A stretch of 55,864 nucleotides of DNA, from assembly GCA_015231615.1 (NCBI GenBank), contig JADGBE010000019.1, forward strand, positions 1 through 55,864. The letters run 5' to 3'. This document shows positions 1 through 9,143 of this stretch, in pieces. This stretch comes from Desulfamplus sp. GTDB taxonomy: Bacteria; Desulfobacterota; Desulfobacteria; Desulfobacterales; Desulfobacteraceae. Made by a program: the position numbers and the translations under genes. Below the pieces are notes generated by a model, which searched no databases, was not told the origin of the DNA, and worked only from the letters and a program-made list of their open reading frames with translations. The stretch's first letter is position 1, and each line of letters begins with the position of its first letter.

Positions 1-162
1 CAGGCTTCTAAAGATGTGTTAAATTATGGTGTAGGAAAATCGGTTGATGATGGGCTAAAATATGTTGCTTCAATTAGTAGCAACATTATTCCATCTAACG
101 ATCTGATGGAGGCGATTACCGCCTTTGCTCAAAAGAGAAAGCCTGTTTTTTCAGGTAATTAA
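1..162 (+). CDS. C-terminal end of an enoyl-CoA hydratase/isomerase (crotonase) family protein, partial
   Basis: An open frame enters from the left edge in phase with base 1 and stops at TAA 160-162, giving 53 residues. The pattern LKYVASIS near the middle, then NDLMEAITAFAQKRKP and a terminal FSGN, matches the C-terminal helix of crotonase-fold proteins, where the usual form is YVA-(W/I)-N, then DL-EA-AF-KR-P-F-G. The catalytic part lies outside the window, so substrate and reaction (hydratase, isomerase or decarboxylase) cannot be told. The next gene starts 15 bases downstream on the same strand and may be co-transcribed. Family assignment is from the C-terminal pattern only. Confidence 0.7.
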   Translation, partial: QASKDVLNYGVGKSVDDGLKYVASISSNIIPSNDLMEAITAFAQKRKPVFSGN

Positions 163-177
163 GATCATCCATTAGTT

Positions 178-957
178 ATGAGTAATTTCTGGCGTTATCA
201 AATTCGAATTGCTAAATTATGGACAAATTACGATATGACAATAAATAAAGAAGAGCTTAAAATCTATCTTCAACCCACATATTTCATGGATTACGATACA
301 TCTGAAGTTGCAAAGTTTGCTGAAGATAGATGCAAAAATAGCGACAATGACCAGCAGAAGGCGGTAAAACTCTACTATGCGGTCAGGGACGCAATTCGCT
401 ATGACCCTTACGATTTTAAACATGATAAAGAAAATTTTAAAGCAAGCTCAACACTTAAAAAGATGTCAGGATATTGCGTCTCAAAAGCTGTTTTGCTTGC
501 TGCTGTTGCACGCTCTCAAGGAATTTACACAAGACTTGGCTTTGCTGATGTGAAAAATCATCTTTCAACAAGCCGTTTAAGAACATTAATGAAAACCGAT
601 GTTTTCATGTATCATGGATATGTTGAGTTTTTGTTAAATGATAAATGGGTTAAGGCAACACCCGCGTTTAATTTGACTCTATGCACTAATTTTAACGTAA
701 AGCCTTTAGAATTTGATGGGGTCAATGACTCGCTTTTCCATGAGTTTGATACTAAAGGTAATCGACACATGCAATATTTGAAAGACCATGGGCATTTTTC
801 CGATCTCCCATTTGATGATATTTTTGAGGCATGTCTGCCAGTTTATCCACATTTTTTTGAAGCATTAAGTGGAGTAAATTCATCAATTAAAGTTAGAGAA
901 GGAGTGGCTTCACAATTAGGAGATTTTCATAAAGAGGCTGCTGAGGAGAATAGGTAG
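178..957 (+). CDS. Transglutaminase-like domain protein
   Basis: 259 residues, no signal peptide or membrane segment, so probably cytoplasmic. The transglutaminase/protease-like core is visible: a helix with YYAVRDAIRYDP (67-77), the nucleophile context GYCVSKAVLLAAVARSQGI with Cys100, and His146 in FMYHGYVEFL. The third catalytic position, normally Asp in W-x-x-x-D-P, reads WVKATPAFN, so Thr161 occupies it, with Asn165 close by. Members of this family cleave or form amide bonds; the substrate is unknown. There is no good ribosome binding site before the ATG at 178; the ATG at 235 (MTINKEELKIYLQPT) is a plausible alternative start because the conserved part begins there. It lies just downstream of the crotonase gene. 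Confidence 0.72.
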   Translation: MSNFWRYQIRIAKLWTNYDMTINKEELKIYLQPTYFMDYDTSEVAKFAEDRCKNSDNDQQKAVKLYYAVRDAIRYDPYDFKHDKENFKASSTLKKMSGYCVSKAVLLAAVARSQGIYTRLGFADVKNHLSTSRLRTLMKTDVFMYHGYVEFLLNDKWVKATPAFNLTLCTNFNVKPLEFDGVNDSLFHEFDTKGNRHMQYLKDHGHFSDLPFDDIFEACLPVYPHFFEALSGVNSSIKVREGVASQLGDFHKEAAEENR

Positions 958-1026
958 GTAGGATTTACATCTTTCAGCCAATGTTCTTTTAAGCCCATTA
1001 GCTGAAAGATTTTATAATAACAAAAT

Positions 1027-1638
1027 TTATCTTCTACGTTTGCTTCTAATATGCTCTTTAATCCAGTGTAAATCTCTTAAGAGGTCTTCTGATTTATCAA
1101 CCAACTCTGCATTATCAACTGGTTTTTCCATGTAGTCATCTGCTCCAACATCCATTATTGCATTCATGTTCTCTTTAGAGGCATGACCAGTTAGTATCAA
1201 TATTTTGATATGTGATGTGGAATCATTATTTTTCAAAAATTTACATGCTTCAAATCCGTCCATGTGAGGCATCATAAGATCAAGAATAATCAAATCTGGA
1301 TTAAACTGTTTAGCCTTTACACCAGCCTCAAAACCATCTTTTGCTATATCTACTTCAAATGTCTCTTCAATAAATAGTTTCTCAAGTCCTTTTACAACTA
1401 ACTCATTGTCATCAACAATCAAAACTCTTGCAGGTGCATCAATCTGTCTTATCATCATCTTCATGCCTTGAGCTTTCAGAGATTTTTCAAGATCAGATTT
1501 AATTATTCTATGATGTCCCCCTGGAGTTACGAAGGAGTTAATTTTACCAGCTTTAACCCAACGCCACATACTCATTCGTGTTACACCACAATATTTTGCT
1601 GCTTGAGGAATTGTTAGAATATCAGGATTTTTACTCAT
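1027..1638 (-). CDS. DNA-binding response regulator: MerR/excisionase-type HTH followed by a receiver domain
   Basis: 203 residues. Residues 7-55 form a helix-turn-helix of the excisionase/MerR-like type (LTIPQAAKYCGVTRMSMWRW, then GGHHR), and residues 71-190 form a CheY-like receiver with acidic pocket Asp76/Asp77, phosphoacceptor Asp120 (LDLMMP), Thr150 and Lys172 (EKP). The order is reversed relative to most response regulators, which carry the DNA-binding domain at the C-terminus. The start is ATG 1638 because AAGGAG lies 8 bases upstream; an ATG further out (1692) has no ribosome binding site. No histidine kinase is adjacent, so it is an orphan regulator here; its partner and targets are unknown. 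Confidence 0.82.
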   Translation of the reverse strand: MSKNPDILTIPQAAKYCGVTRMSMWRWVKAGKINSFVTPGGHHRIIKSDLEKSLKAQGMKMMIRQIDAPARVLIVDDNELVVKGLEKLFIEETFEVDIAKDGFEAGVKAKQFNPDLIILDLMMPHMDGFEACKFLKNNDSTSHIKILILTGHASKENMNAIMDVGADDYMEKPVDNAELVDKSEDLLRDLHWIKEHIRSKRRR

Positions 1639-1988
1639 TTTACTGCTCCTTTGTTTTTTTATTAGTGGTTCAATAGATAATTGATAATTCACTGTTTAAT
1701 TAGTATTAAGAACGACCTTTTACCATAAATATTAACATACATAAAAAAAATTTTTATGTGAGTTTGAATTGTTATATATTCCACCTTTATCTTGCTAAAT
1801 CATATACAATGAAGGCTAAATATCTACAATTTTATATGATATTATTTTTACTCATTTTTGTTCGAGTATAAAACAAGTACATTCATAACATCACTGTGTA
1901 AAAAATAGCAAAAGATAAATGTAAAAGCAATAGCAAACATAACATTTTTTTTATTAAGTTGATTTTTTTTCAAAAAAACTCTGATTCT
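1639..1988. other. Gene-free AT-rich interval between pgi and the HTH-receiver gene
   Basis: 350 bases, strongly AT-rich, lying downstream of pgi and upstream of the regulator gene (both on the minus strand). It holds an inverted repeat, ACATAAAAA at 1739-1747 and TTTTTATGT at 1751-1759, about 100 bases upstream of the regulator start, and long A/T runs near 1943-1980 that could end the pgi transcript. I see no convincing promoter hexamers and no coding potential. Confidence 0.5.
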
Positions 1989-3734
1989 TCAGATACACAT
2001 AGACTTAAAGGTGTTTATAAGTCCATTTGTTGAACTATCATGGGTTGGATTATTATGAGTTGGGCAGAGATCGTTTAGCCCATTATTGATTGGAATATTA
2101 TTTGTTGAATTGTGAAGATGAGAATTCTCATTAGATGTTAGCAATTCATCTTTTTCTAATTCTGAAAGAATCTTTGTGGCAAGCTCTTTTCCAAGCTCAA
2201 CGCCCCACTGATCAAAGCTAAAAATATTCCAGATAACTCCTTGAACAAATATTTTATGCTCATACATGGCAATAAGGCTTCCAAGTGTTCTTGGAGTTAG
2301 CTTTTTAAACAAGATTGAATTTGTCGGTTTGTTTCCATCAAATACTTTGTGAGGTGCAACTTTATTAATTTCATCATCGCTTTTACCTTTAAACCTCATC
2401 TCTTGAATAACTTTCCCAATATCTTTGCCATTTAAAAGAGCCTCTGTCTGGGCAAAAAAATTTGATAAAAGAATTTTATGATGGTTGCCTACAGGATTAT
2501 GGCTAATTGCTGGGGCAAGAAAATCTGCTGGAATAATTTGGTTACCCTGATGAATAAGTTGATAAAATGCGTGCTGTCCGTTTGTGCCTTGTTCTCCCCA
2601 CATAACAGGACCTGTAGCATAACTAATTTTTTTACCTTCTCTATCAACTGATTTACCGTTACTCTCCATGTTTCCTTGTTGAAAATAGGCTGGGAATCTG
2701 TGCATATATTGATCATAAGGTAGAATTACCTCTGTTTTTGCTCCAAAAAAATTGATATACCAAATACCAATTAATCCAAGAATTACAGGAATATTTTTAT
2801 CAAATTGGGTGGTTCTAAAATGGGTATCCATCTCATTTGCACCGCTAAGAAGCTCTTTGAAGTTATGAAAACCAATTGCACAAGCAATTGAAAGCCCTAT
2901 AGCTGACCAGAGAGAATATCGACCACCTACCCAGTCCCAAAATTCAAACATATTTTCAGGAGAAATCCCAAATTTTTCAACAGCATCTATATTTGTGGAG
3001 ATAGCCGCAAAGTGGTATTTAATATGTTTATGATCACCACCTGCATAATCAAGAAACCATCTTCTTGCCGTATTGGCATTTGTCATAGTTTCAAGAGTTG
3101 TAAAAGTTTTGGAGGCGATAAGAAAAAGCGTTGTCTCAGGATCGACCTTGCGTAGCGTCTCAATAATGTGCGTTCCATCTACATTGGAGACAAAATAAAT
3201 AGATAACTCTCTACTAATATATGGTTTTAGGCACTCTGTAACCATGAGCGGTCCTAAATCTGATCCACCAATTCCAATATTTACAATGCTTTTGATTGGT
3301 TTGCCTGTGTAGCCTTTCCACTCTCCTGATCTAACCTTTTCTGAGAAATTCTCCATCTGATTAAGAACTCTGTTCACATCAGCCATTACATCTCTTCCCT
3401 CAAATATTATCGGGGTATTAGAGATGTTTCTAAGTGCAATATGAAGAACAGCCCTATTCTCTGTCCCATTTATCTTTTCTCCTGAATACATTTTATTGAT
3501 AGCATCATTAAGATCAACTTCAACTGCTAATTGTCGTAAAAGCGTAAGCGTCTCGTCTGTGATAATATTTTTTGAAAAATCGACCAAAATATCATTCCAT
3601 CTTATCGAAAAATTTTCAAAACGATTTGGCTCTTTTGCAAAAAGCTCTTTCATCTTAACATTTTTCATAATGTGATAATGTTCTGTAAGCCTTTTCCAGC
3701 TTTTGGTCTCTGTTGGATTGATAGCCTTAAGCAT
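1989..3734 (-). CDS. pgi: Glucose-6-phosphate isomerase
   Basis: 581 residues; interconverts glucose-6-phosphate and fructose-6-phosphate in the cytoplasm. Two SIS sugar-isomerase domains are recognisable: GIGGSDLGP near residue 153, [13 protein letters not shown] near 207, the first family signature [14 protein letters not shown] near 265 and the second, [18 protein letters not shown], near 500. The ATG at 3734 is chosen over the one at 3740 because GGGAG abuts the latter but is 6 bases from the former. After about residue 532 comes a tail of some 45 residues rich in Asn, His, Thr and Ser that the usual ~550-residue enzyme lacks. It stands alone between two intergenic gaps. Confidence 0.96.
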   Translation of the reverse strand: MLKAINPTETKSWKRLTEHYHIMKNVKMKELFAKEPNRFENFSIRWNDILVDFSKNIITDETLTLLRQLAVEVDLNDAINKMYSGEKINGTENRAVLHIALRNISNTPIIFEGRDVMADVNRVLNQMENFSEKVRSGEWKGYTGKPIKSIVNIGIGGSDLGPLMVTECLKPYISRELSIYFVSNVDGTHIIETLRKVDPETTLFLIASKTFTTLETMTNANTARRWFLDYAGGDHKHIKYHFAAISTNIDAVEKFGISPENMFEFWDWVGGRYSLWSAIGLSIACAIGFHNFKELLSGANEMDTHFRTTQFDKNIPVILGLIGIWYINFFGAKTEVILPYDQYMHRFPAYFQQGNMESNGKSVDREGKKISYATGPVMWGEQGTNGQHAFYQLIHQGNQIIPADFLAPAISHNPVGNHHKILLSNFFAQTEALLNGKDIGKVIQEMRFKGKSDDEINKVAPHKVFDGNKPTNSILFKKLTPRTLGSLIAMYEHKIFVQGVIWNIFSFDQWGVELGKELATKILSELEKDELLTSNENSHLHNSTNNIPINNGLNDLCPTHNNPTHDSSTNGLINTFKSMCI

Positions 3735-3918
3735 AATCATCTCCCTTTAATTATATTGCCTGTTTGATAAAATCATATTGATTGTTTTATAAGTTAATTA
3801 GATTCATGTTTATGAAGAGTTTTGCGGCTTCTAAAGGTATTGTCAAGCGATCTTGAGTAGATAAGACAATTAGCTTGATATGGTTAAATGAGTAAAAATA
3901 GGGCGGGAAATAATGAAC

Positions 3919-3974
3919 ATAGCCCTCCCTTTTCAGGTGAGGGCTATAAGATAGATGGTAGCAAAAAAGGCTAC
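3919..3974. terminator. Tandem hairpins between pgi and the actin-like gene
   Basis: A perfect 9-bp inverted repeat, ATAGCCCTC at 3919-3927 and GAGGGCTAT at 3939-3947, is followed by a 5-bp stem GTAGC/GCTAC at 3958-3974 that overlaps the stop codon of the actin-like gene. Both lie just downstream of that minus-strand gene and probably end its transcript. Neither has a long U-tract, so the call is tentative. Confidence 0.4.
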
Positions 3975-5158
3975 TATTCTTGAATCTCCTCAGTCATAGC
4001 CATTATCAAAGCTCCTTTAGCAGTTGTATTTAAAGGGTCTTCTGCAAGATGGACAGATGAAATATCAACTGGAAGACGAACTTGCGACAGAGATTTTTGA
4101 AATTTCTCTGTAAATCCTTCAGGCATTGCAGTGCCTCCGCTTAAGACAATAGGGATAGGTTTTGAAATCATTGGAATTTGATTAGAAGCGGATAAGAGAC
4201 GTTCCATACTTTTTTGGAGTTTCTGGATAAGTTCGTTATAAAAGATGTTAAGGGCCGTTGTTAAACGATCTTTGGGTTTGGCAACTAATGAGAACTCTCT
4301 CTCTTTGATCAATTTTACCTTAGTTGCTGGGATTCCTACAACTGCACCTGCGGAACTGTCAATATAATCTCCACCTATCTGAATGCTATAGGTAAGAACA
4401 GGAAAAGATAAATATGAAAAACATACATTGCACATTCCACCACCAATACTGATTCCAATACCTGTGTAGTCATGTTGAGCAAGCTCAGAGAGAACAACTG
4501 CCATACCTTCGTTAATAGATATTGGAGTAAACCCCATTCTACTTATAAACATCTTTATGATCGACTCATGGTATGTTACAGAACCAAAACCATCAATTGG
4601 CTCACCCGGAATCCCAAAACATAGGATTTCGCCAAGTCTTTTGGGTTTTTGAATCAGAGATAATATAATTGCCTGAATAACAGTGATACCCTCTTTTTCA
4701 TCTGAACAGAGAAGTCCCTGCTTGATTGATCTTCTTGTATCAGTATCAAACATATTGGCAAAATTTTCAGCAGAATATCCAACGATATAGTAAAGTCCAT
4801 CTTGTTCAAAGAAAAATACATCATTTTTTATCAAGATATTTCTTGCAAAGTTTGAATGTGGAATTGTGAAAAAGGCGTTTAATTGTTTAGTTGTTTTAAC
4901 ATATCTCCGCTCATTTTGGGCAACAATCACATGGCTTGTTCCAATATCAAGTCCCACAGGTCCTGACGGTGCTTCTGCAACTTCCCCCTCCTCTCTCTCT
5001 CTGCTGCGAAACTCTTTTTTTAGAGCCTGTTCAGCTTGTGCCATTCTGCTTTCAATATTGAACTCTTTTTTATCATTTTCCATCATGGCATCACTGCCTG
5101 CTTCAGCCCTCTTAAGAGCCTCCAAACGCTCCTGAAGAGTTGTTCTGTCTGTTGCCAT
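3974..5158 (-). CDS. Actin-like (ASKHA-fold) ATPase with N-terminal coiled coil
   Basis: 394 residues. Residues 1-62 are charged, heptad-like and probably helical; the actin/Hsp70/MreB core starts at about 66 with phosphate-1 motif LDIGTSH (Asp71), phosphate-2 motif ISIGGGMCNV in mid-protein, and the adenosine motif VLSGGTAMPEGF near the C-terminus. There is no membrane helix and no Hsp70-type substrate domain, and the size matches MreB/FtsA/MamK/EutJ-like proteins. GGAGG lies 10 bases before the ATG. It is the third gene of an apparent operon with the P-loop kinase-like protein and the PAP2 phosphatase (57-base gap). Whether it forms filaments cannot be decided from sequence; the Cys in the phosphate-2 loop and the N-terminal extension set it apart from MreB. 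Confidence 0.75.
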   Translation of the reverse strand: MATDRTTLQERLEALKRAEAGSDAMMENDKKEFNIESRMAQAEQALKKEFRSREREEGEVAEAPSGPVGLDIGTSHVIVAQNERRYVKTTKQLNAFFTIPHSNFARNILIKNDVFFFEQDGLYYIVGYSAENFANMFDTDTRRSIKQGLLCSDEKEGITVIQAIILSLIQKPKRLGEILCFGIPGEPIDGFGSVTYHESIIKMFISRMGFTPISINEGMAVVLSELAQHDYTGIGISIGGGMCNVCFSYLSFPVLTYSIQIGGDYIDSSAGAVVGIPATKVKLIKEREFSLVAKPKDRLTTALNIFYNELIQKLQKSMERLLSASNQIPMISKPIPIVLSGGTAMPEGFTEKFQKSLSQVRLPVDISSVHLAEDPLNTTAKGALIMAMTEEIQE

Positions 5159-5215
5159 TATCTCTTTACCTCCATATTTATAAATTATTGCGGTAATAGA
5201 ATCCGCTAAAAAACA

Positions 5216-5854
5216 TTATAGAAAACAATATTTAAGTGCTGCAAAAGAAGATGTTATCCCGACCATTGCCCCTGTAATCACATCTGATAAAAAATGTCTT
5301 TGAAGAACTAAACGGCTAAAAGAGACGGTTATTGATGCAAAGATCAGGATAACGAGATAAATAATACCATTCATGTTATAAATAGCAAGTCCATTATATA
5401 TAATTATACAAAGGAGGAATGCTCTTGAGGCGTGAAGAGATGGAAAAGAGTATCTATTCCACCCTTCAAGAAAGGCATATATTTTCCAAAAAGGGTATAA
5501 CTTCCATTTTTCAAGAAATGTGAACGGAAGATCAGGAATGGGTCTTGGTCTTCTAACTAAATATCTTAATGGAATAATGATTGATAGTTGGATAATTTCT
5601 GCTGTAACAAGGTGGTAAAAGATTAAAAAATACTGTTTCTCATAATTATTATAAATAGTTATCAATAAAATCAAAAAATATAAAGGAAAACATATTGTCC
5701 ACGAACAACTCAAACTTATAATATTCATAATAGCAGAAATTGGTTTCATAAAATATAAGGGAGATAATTTTTCTGATATTTCATGGTCAACCTTTTGTAT
5801 CTGCCGTATCCAAGAAAGGTTTTGTATTAAGTTAATAAATTTTACTAAGTTCAT
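5216..5854 (-). CDS. PAP2-superfamily membrane phosphatase
   Basis: 212 residues with about five hydrophobic segments, so an integral inner-membrane protein. The three PAP2 motifs are present: RYLVRRPRP (about 97-105, the K/R-x6-RP motif), SFPSLHAS (about 136-143, the PSGH-type motif with His) and SRLVLQRHFLSD (about 180-192, the SR-x5-H-x3-D motif). Such enzymes dephosphorylate lipid phosphates such as undecaprenyl pyrophosphate, phosphatidate or phosphatidylglycerophosphate on the periplasmic face; which one cannot be told. It follows the P-loop kinase gene by 27 bases and precedes the actin-like gene by 57 bases. A canonical UppP also exists at 32.1-33.1 kb, so this is not the only candidate undecaprenyl phosphatase. 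Confidence 0.82.
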   Translation of the reverse strand: MNLVKFINLIQNLSWIRQIQKVDHEISEKLSPLYFMKPISAIMNIISLSCSWTICFPLYFLILLITIYNNYEKQYFLIFYHLVTAEIIQLSIIIPLRYLVRRPRPIPDLPFTFLEKWKLYPFWKIYAFLEGWNRYSFPSLHASRAFLLCIIIYNGLAIYNMNGIIYLVILIFASITVSFSRLVLQRHFLSDVITGAMVGITSSFAALKYCFL

Positions 5855-5881
5855 TCAAGTTTTAACCTGCCAGATCATATT

Positions 5882-6769
5882 TTAAATTTTTTTTTTCTTA
5901 AAAATAGCCTCCTTAATAGCACCAATAAACTCCTGCTTATATGCAACAGTATTTAGGTATGCTGTAAAGCCTTTTCTTACCTTTCCCTCTTCAAGTATGA
6001 AAATTAAGGATTCTTTAGCCATAGTGTTGATTTTCTGTGATAAATTCTCCCCTTTATGTAATTGCTGTAATGGTTTAGCCTCAGATAGTTTAAGTTCATC
6101 TGAAATATGTTTAAGCATATTATAACTCTCACCTTTTCTAATTTTAACTTTAATAAAACTGTCAGGCACTTGATAAAAAATACCGTCAGCAAGTTGAAAG
6201 GCTCTTTTTCCAATTTTTTTCATAAGATCAAAATTCATTATATCCACAAGGTATGAGCCTCTTTTTCTTTGCAATATTTTTTCCTTTGAATTTTCAACAG
6301 GTTCATCAATATAGATTATTGCGTCAAAACTATCAATCTCTTGAGTTCTTAATAGTCGATGATGCTCAAAAATAGCTGGCTTTGATATGAAATTTATGGG
6401 TTTATTCATGTTATAGTGGTCAAGAGGTACTGGTTTCATATCAAGAATTTTTCCAAGCGCGCGGCTCAATGAACTCTTGCCACTTCCAGGAACACCATCA
6501 ATGGCAATTTGTTTAGGAAAAAGACCTTCTTTGGTTAAAATATCTTTTATTTTAACCGCTTCTTTCATCGCTTTTTCAGGAATATCTATCTTTTCACCTT
6601 GATCTAACAAATAGGACTCAATAAGAAACTGTATATTTTTATTAACACCTCTTTTGGCTATAATGTTTCTAATAAAAGAGAACCCAGCCGTAAAAACAAA
6701 TTCTCCAACCTCCTCTTTTGATATATTTTTTGACACATTTTTTGAAATTTTTTTCAATATATTTCCCAT
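5882..6769 (-). CDS. P-loop NTPase, nucleoside/uridine kinase-like
   Basis: 295 residues, cytoplasmic, no membrane segments. A helical N-terminal region of about 85 residues precedes a Walker A motif GVPGSGKSS (92-100) within IAIDGVPGSGKSSLSRALGK, followed by IIYIDEPVEN and LQRKRGSY, a pattern like small-molecule kinases. The phosphate acceptor cannot be deduced. The start is ATG 6769: GGAGG lies 5 bases upstream, whereas the ATG at 6781 overlaps that site. It is the first gene of a probable operon with PAP2 and actin-like genes and is divergent from feoB across a 204-base gap. The N-terminal region resembles nothing I recognise. Confidence 0.6.
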   Translation of the reverse strand: MGNILKKISKNVSKNISKEEVGEFVFTAGFSFIRNIIAKRGVNKNIQFLIESYLLDQGEKIDIPEKAMKEAVKIKDILTKEGLFPKQIAIDGVPGSGKSSLSRALGKILDMKPVPLDHYNMNKPINFISKPAIFEHHRLLRTQEIDSFDAIIYIDEPVENSKEKILQRKRGSYLVDIMNFDLMKKIGKRAFQLADGIFYQVPDSFIKVKIRKGESYNMLKHISDELKLSEAKPLQQLHKGENLSQKINTMAKESLIFILEEGKVRKGFTAYLNTVAYKQEFIGAIKEAIFKKKKI

Positions 6770-6973
6770 TACATCCTCCATTAATTTATGTTATATAGAT
6801 GTTATGAGCATTATCTTATATTATGAATATAAAAAGCAAAAGCTCTTTATTAGACTTACAGTAAATCAAGAAGAATTTATATTAAAAACTTATCTATTGA
6901 AAAAGATATTATAATGGGATTATAACCCCAGCACCAATTTTAATACCTTAAATTTGACTGGTTAGGAAATTAA

Positions 6974-9058
6974 ATGGAAAATAATAAGATAACTTATGAC
7001 CTTAACGAGAGTAAAATAACATCAGAAGTAAGAACCGACTACGTTATTTTAGGAAATATAAACGCTGGAAAGTCAACTATCTTTGAACATCTGACTAATG
7101 TGAAATCTCATGCTACAAATATTGCAGGAACAACTGTAGATATTAAGAGTGGTTATATACAGGGATTAGGTGGAACAATCTATGATACCCCAGGAATATA
7201 TTCAATTTTTTCATCAAATGAGGACGAACGGGCATCAAGAGATATTTTATTGATACCTAAAACAAGACAAAAGGTCAAAGGAGTTCTTCTTGTTGCAGAT
7301 GCCAAAAATCTGAAAAGATCAATAGCCATAGCTCTTCAATTTGCAGAATATGGTCTGCCAATGATTCTTGATATAAATATGATTGATGAGGCTTCTTCAA
7401 GGGGAATTGAAGTTGATATTGCAAAGCTATCTGAGATTCTTGGTATTGAAGTTTGCACAACTATTGCAAGAGAAGGTATTGGGATTGAAAAGCTAAGAGC
7501 ATTATTAAGACATATTAAGCCAGCTCAAATAAAACCTCTTCACAGATCTTCTGCCGAAGTTGGAACGCCTACTGTAAAATCTGCTGAACTAAAAATTGAT
7601 AAAACTAAAACTTCTCAACAAAGGTTTAGATATTCAGATAAAATTGAAGAGTTTATTGAACTTGTTGGAAAACTTGTTCCAGTAGGAGATATTTCACCCA
7701 GAGCTTTGGCTCTCTTGCTGCTTACAGAAGATAAATGTGTTGAATCGTATATTTCACAATTGTGTGGAGATGTAATTCTTGCACAGCTACAACACGTTGT
7801 CCATGAATATAGGGAAGATAGTTCGTCATCAATAGAGGTATATCTTGAAAATTTATACCATAAAGAGGCGGCACTTATTGTAAATCAGGTAATTAAAAGT
7901 GAACCTCCTACTAAAAACTCATTTATTCTAACATTTGGAGATTGGTGTACTCAGTTATCAACAGGTATTCCAATTGCACTTTGCGTTACTGCTATTTTAT
8001 ATCTTTTTGTCGGCACATTTGCTGCAACTTTTCTTGTTGATTCGATAAACACCCTTTTGTTTGAAAATATTTTAATTCCGTTTATAACAAAATATGTTCA
8101 GTTAATTCCAAGTCAGTTTCTCCGAGATATGATAATTGACCCTGACTTTGGAGTTCTTCCTACAGGTGTCTTTTTAGCATTAGGGCTTGTTCTGCCAGTT
8201 ATATTCTGTTTTTATATAGCATTTGGGATACTTGAAGATTCAGGTTATCTGCCACGTATTTCAATTCTTTTGGATAAAATTTTTAAGCAAATTGGTCTAA
8301 ATGGCAAAGGAGTAATACCTATAGTGATGGGTTTTTCATGTATTACTATGGCTCTTCTTACAACAAGAATGCTCAACAGTGAAAAAGAGAAAAACATTGC
8401 CTCTTTTCTGATCTTTTTATGTATGCCATGTGCCCCTCTTATAGCTGTTATGTTGGTTATACTTGAAAGAATGCCATTTTCTGCCACCATAACTGTTTTT
8501 GGAATCATCTTTTCGCAGATATTTATAGCGGGTTATTTAGCAAACAGAGTTATATCAGGTAGTCGATCTTATTTTATAATGGAAATTCCTGTTATGAGAA
8601 TTCCCAAACCATGGGCTGTTATAAAGATGGCAGCAAGAAAATCTCACCATTTTATGAAAGAGGCAGTGCCTGTGTTTATTTATGCTTCAATTGCTATATT
8701 TCTCTTTCAAAGGGCAGGAGGGCTTACGATGGTTGAAAAGTATTTGGGTCCTCTTATTTACCAAATATTGGGGCTTCCTGAACAAAGTATTCAGGTATTT
8801 ATTAAGACAATGATACGCAGAGAGAGCGGGGCAGCAGAGTTAGAGCATTTACGATATGCCTATACAAATCTCCAACTTGTGGTAAATCTTCTTGTTATGA
8901 CATTTATAGCACCTTGCATTAATGCAATTATCGTTCTTTTTAAAGAGCGTGGAATAAAGATAGGAACTGTTATTATTGGAACTGTTATTGTGTATGCCTT
9001 TATAATTGGTAGCATTGTTAATTATACCTGTTTGGCGTTTGGCATTACATTTTCATAA
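6974..9058 (+). CDS. feoB: FeoB-type ferrous iron transporter (divergent)
   Basis: 694 residues. A cytoplasmic G domain carries G1 GNINAGKS (27-34), G2 Thr near 53-54, G3 DTPG (71-74) and G4 NMID (about 135-138). From about residue 320 there are eight or so membrane helices of the Nucleoside-recognition/Gate type. Family role: GTP-regulated Fe2+ import across the inner membrane. The Gate cysteine segments differ from the usual forms: GFSCITMALLTTRML replaces GFGCNVPAI-type sequence, and FLCMPCAPL replaces the MSCSARLPVY-type one. No FeoA gene is adjacent; instead a FeoA-like domain is fused to the regulator that follows. AGGA lies upstream of the ATG. It is about 80 residues shorter than E. 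coli FeoB. Confidence 0.85.
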   Translation: MENNKITYDLNESKITSEVRTDYVILGNINAGKSTIFEHLTNVKSHATNIAGTTVDIKSGYIQGLGGTIYDTPGIYSIFSSNEDERASRDILLIPKTRQKVKGVLLVADAKNLKRSIAIALQFAEYGLPMILDINMIDEASSRGIEVDIAKLSEILGIEVCTTIAREGIGIEKLRALLRHIKPAQIKPLHRSSAEVGTPTVKSAELKIDKTKTSQQRFRYSDKIEEFIELVGKLVPVGDISPRALALLLLTEDKCVESYISQLCGDVILAQLQHVVHEYREDSSSSIEVYLENLYHKEAALIVNQVIKSEPPTKNSFILTFGDWCTQLSTGIPIALCVTAILYLFVGTFAATFLVDSINTLLFENILIPFITKYVQLIPSQFLRDMIIDPDFGVLPTGVFLALGLVLPVIFCFYIAFGILEDSGYLPRISILLDKIFKQIGLNGKGVIPIVMGFSCITMALLTTRMLNSEKEKNIASFLIFLCMPCAPLIAVMLVILERMPFSATITVFGIIFSQIFIAGYLANRVISGSRSYFIMEIPVMRIPKPWAVIKMAARKSHHFMKEAVPVFIYASIAIFLFQRAGGLTMVEKYLGPLIYQILGLPEQSIQVFIKTMIRRESGAAELEHLRYAYTNLQLVVNLLVMTFIAPCINAIIVLFKERGIKIGTVIIGTVIVYAFIIGSIVNYTCLAFGITFS

Positions 9059-9072
9059 ATCAACAATAGACT

Positions 9073-9130
9073 TCCTGCATAACTATATTTTATCCAAATA
9101 AATCAAGGGTCAAATCCAAGTTTTTCAGGA
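9073..9130 (-). repeat. 59-bp TIR element, copy D (58 bp)
   Basis: Reverse-oriented copy of the dispersed element also found at 33119, 49210 and 52059. Its left end TCCTGCATAAC and right end GTTTTTCAGGA are imperfect terminal inverted repeats, and the interior matches the others (reverse complement of CTTGATTTTACTGGATAAAA with changes). It fills nearly the whole feoB-dtxR gap, and its right end contributes the AGGA of the AGGAGG before the downstream gene. Confidence 0.75.
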
Positions 9131-9143
9131 GGTCAAATAGAGT

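Noticed and set aside
3974..5158. Magnetosome MamK or Mad28 identity for the actin-like protein
   Set aside because: No magnetosome genes are nearby and the motifs only establish the ASKHA fold; naming it would over-reach.
6900..6915. TATAAT at about 6909 as a feoB promoter
   Set aside because: No acceptable -35 hexamer at 16-18 bases; the region is AT-rich enough for chance matches.
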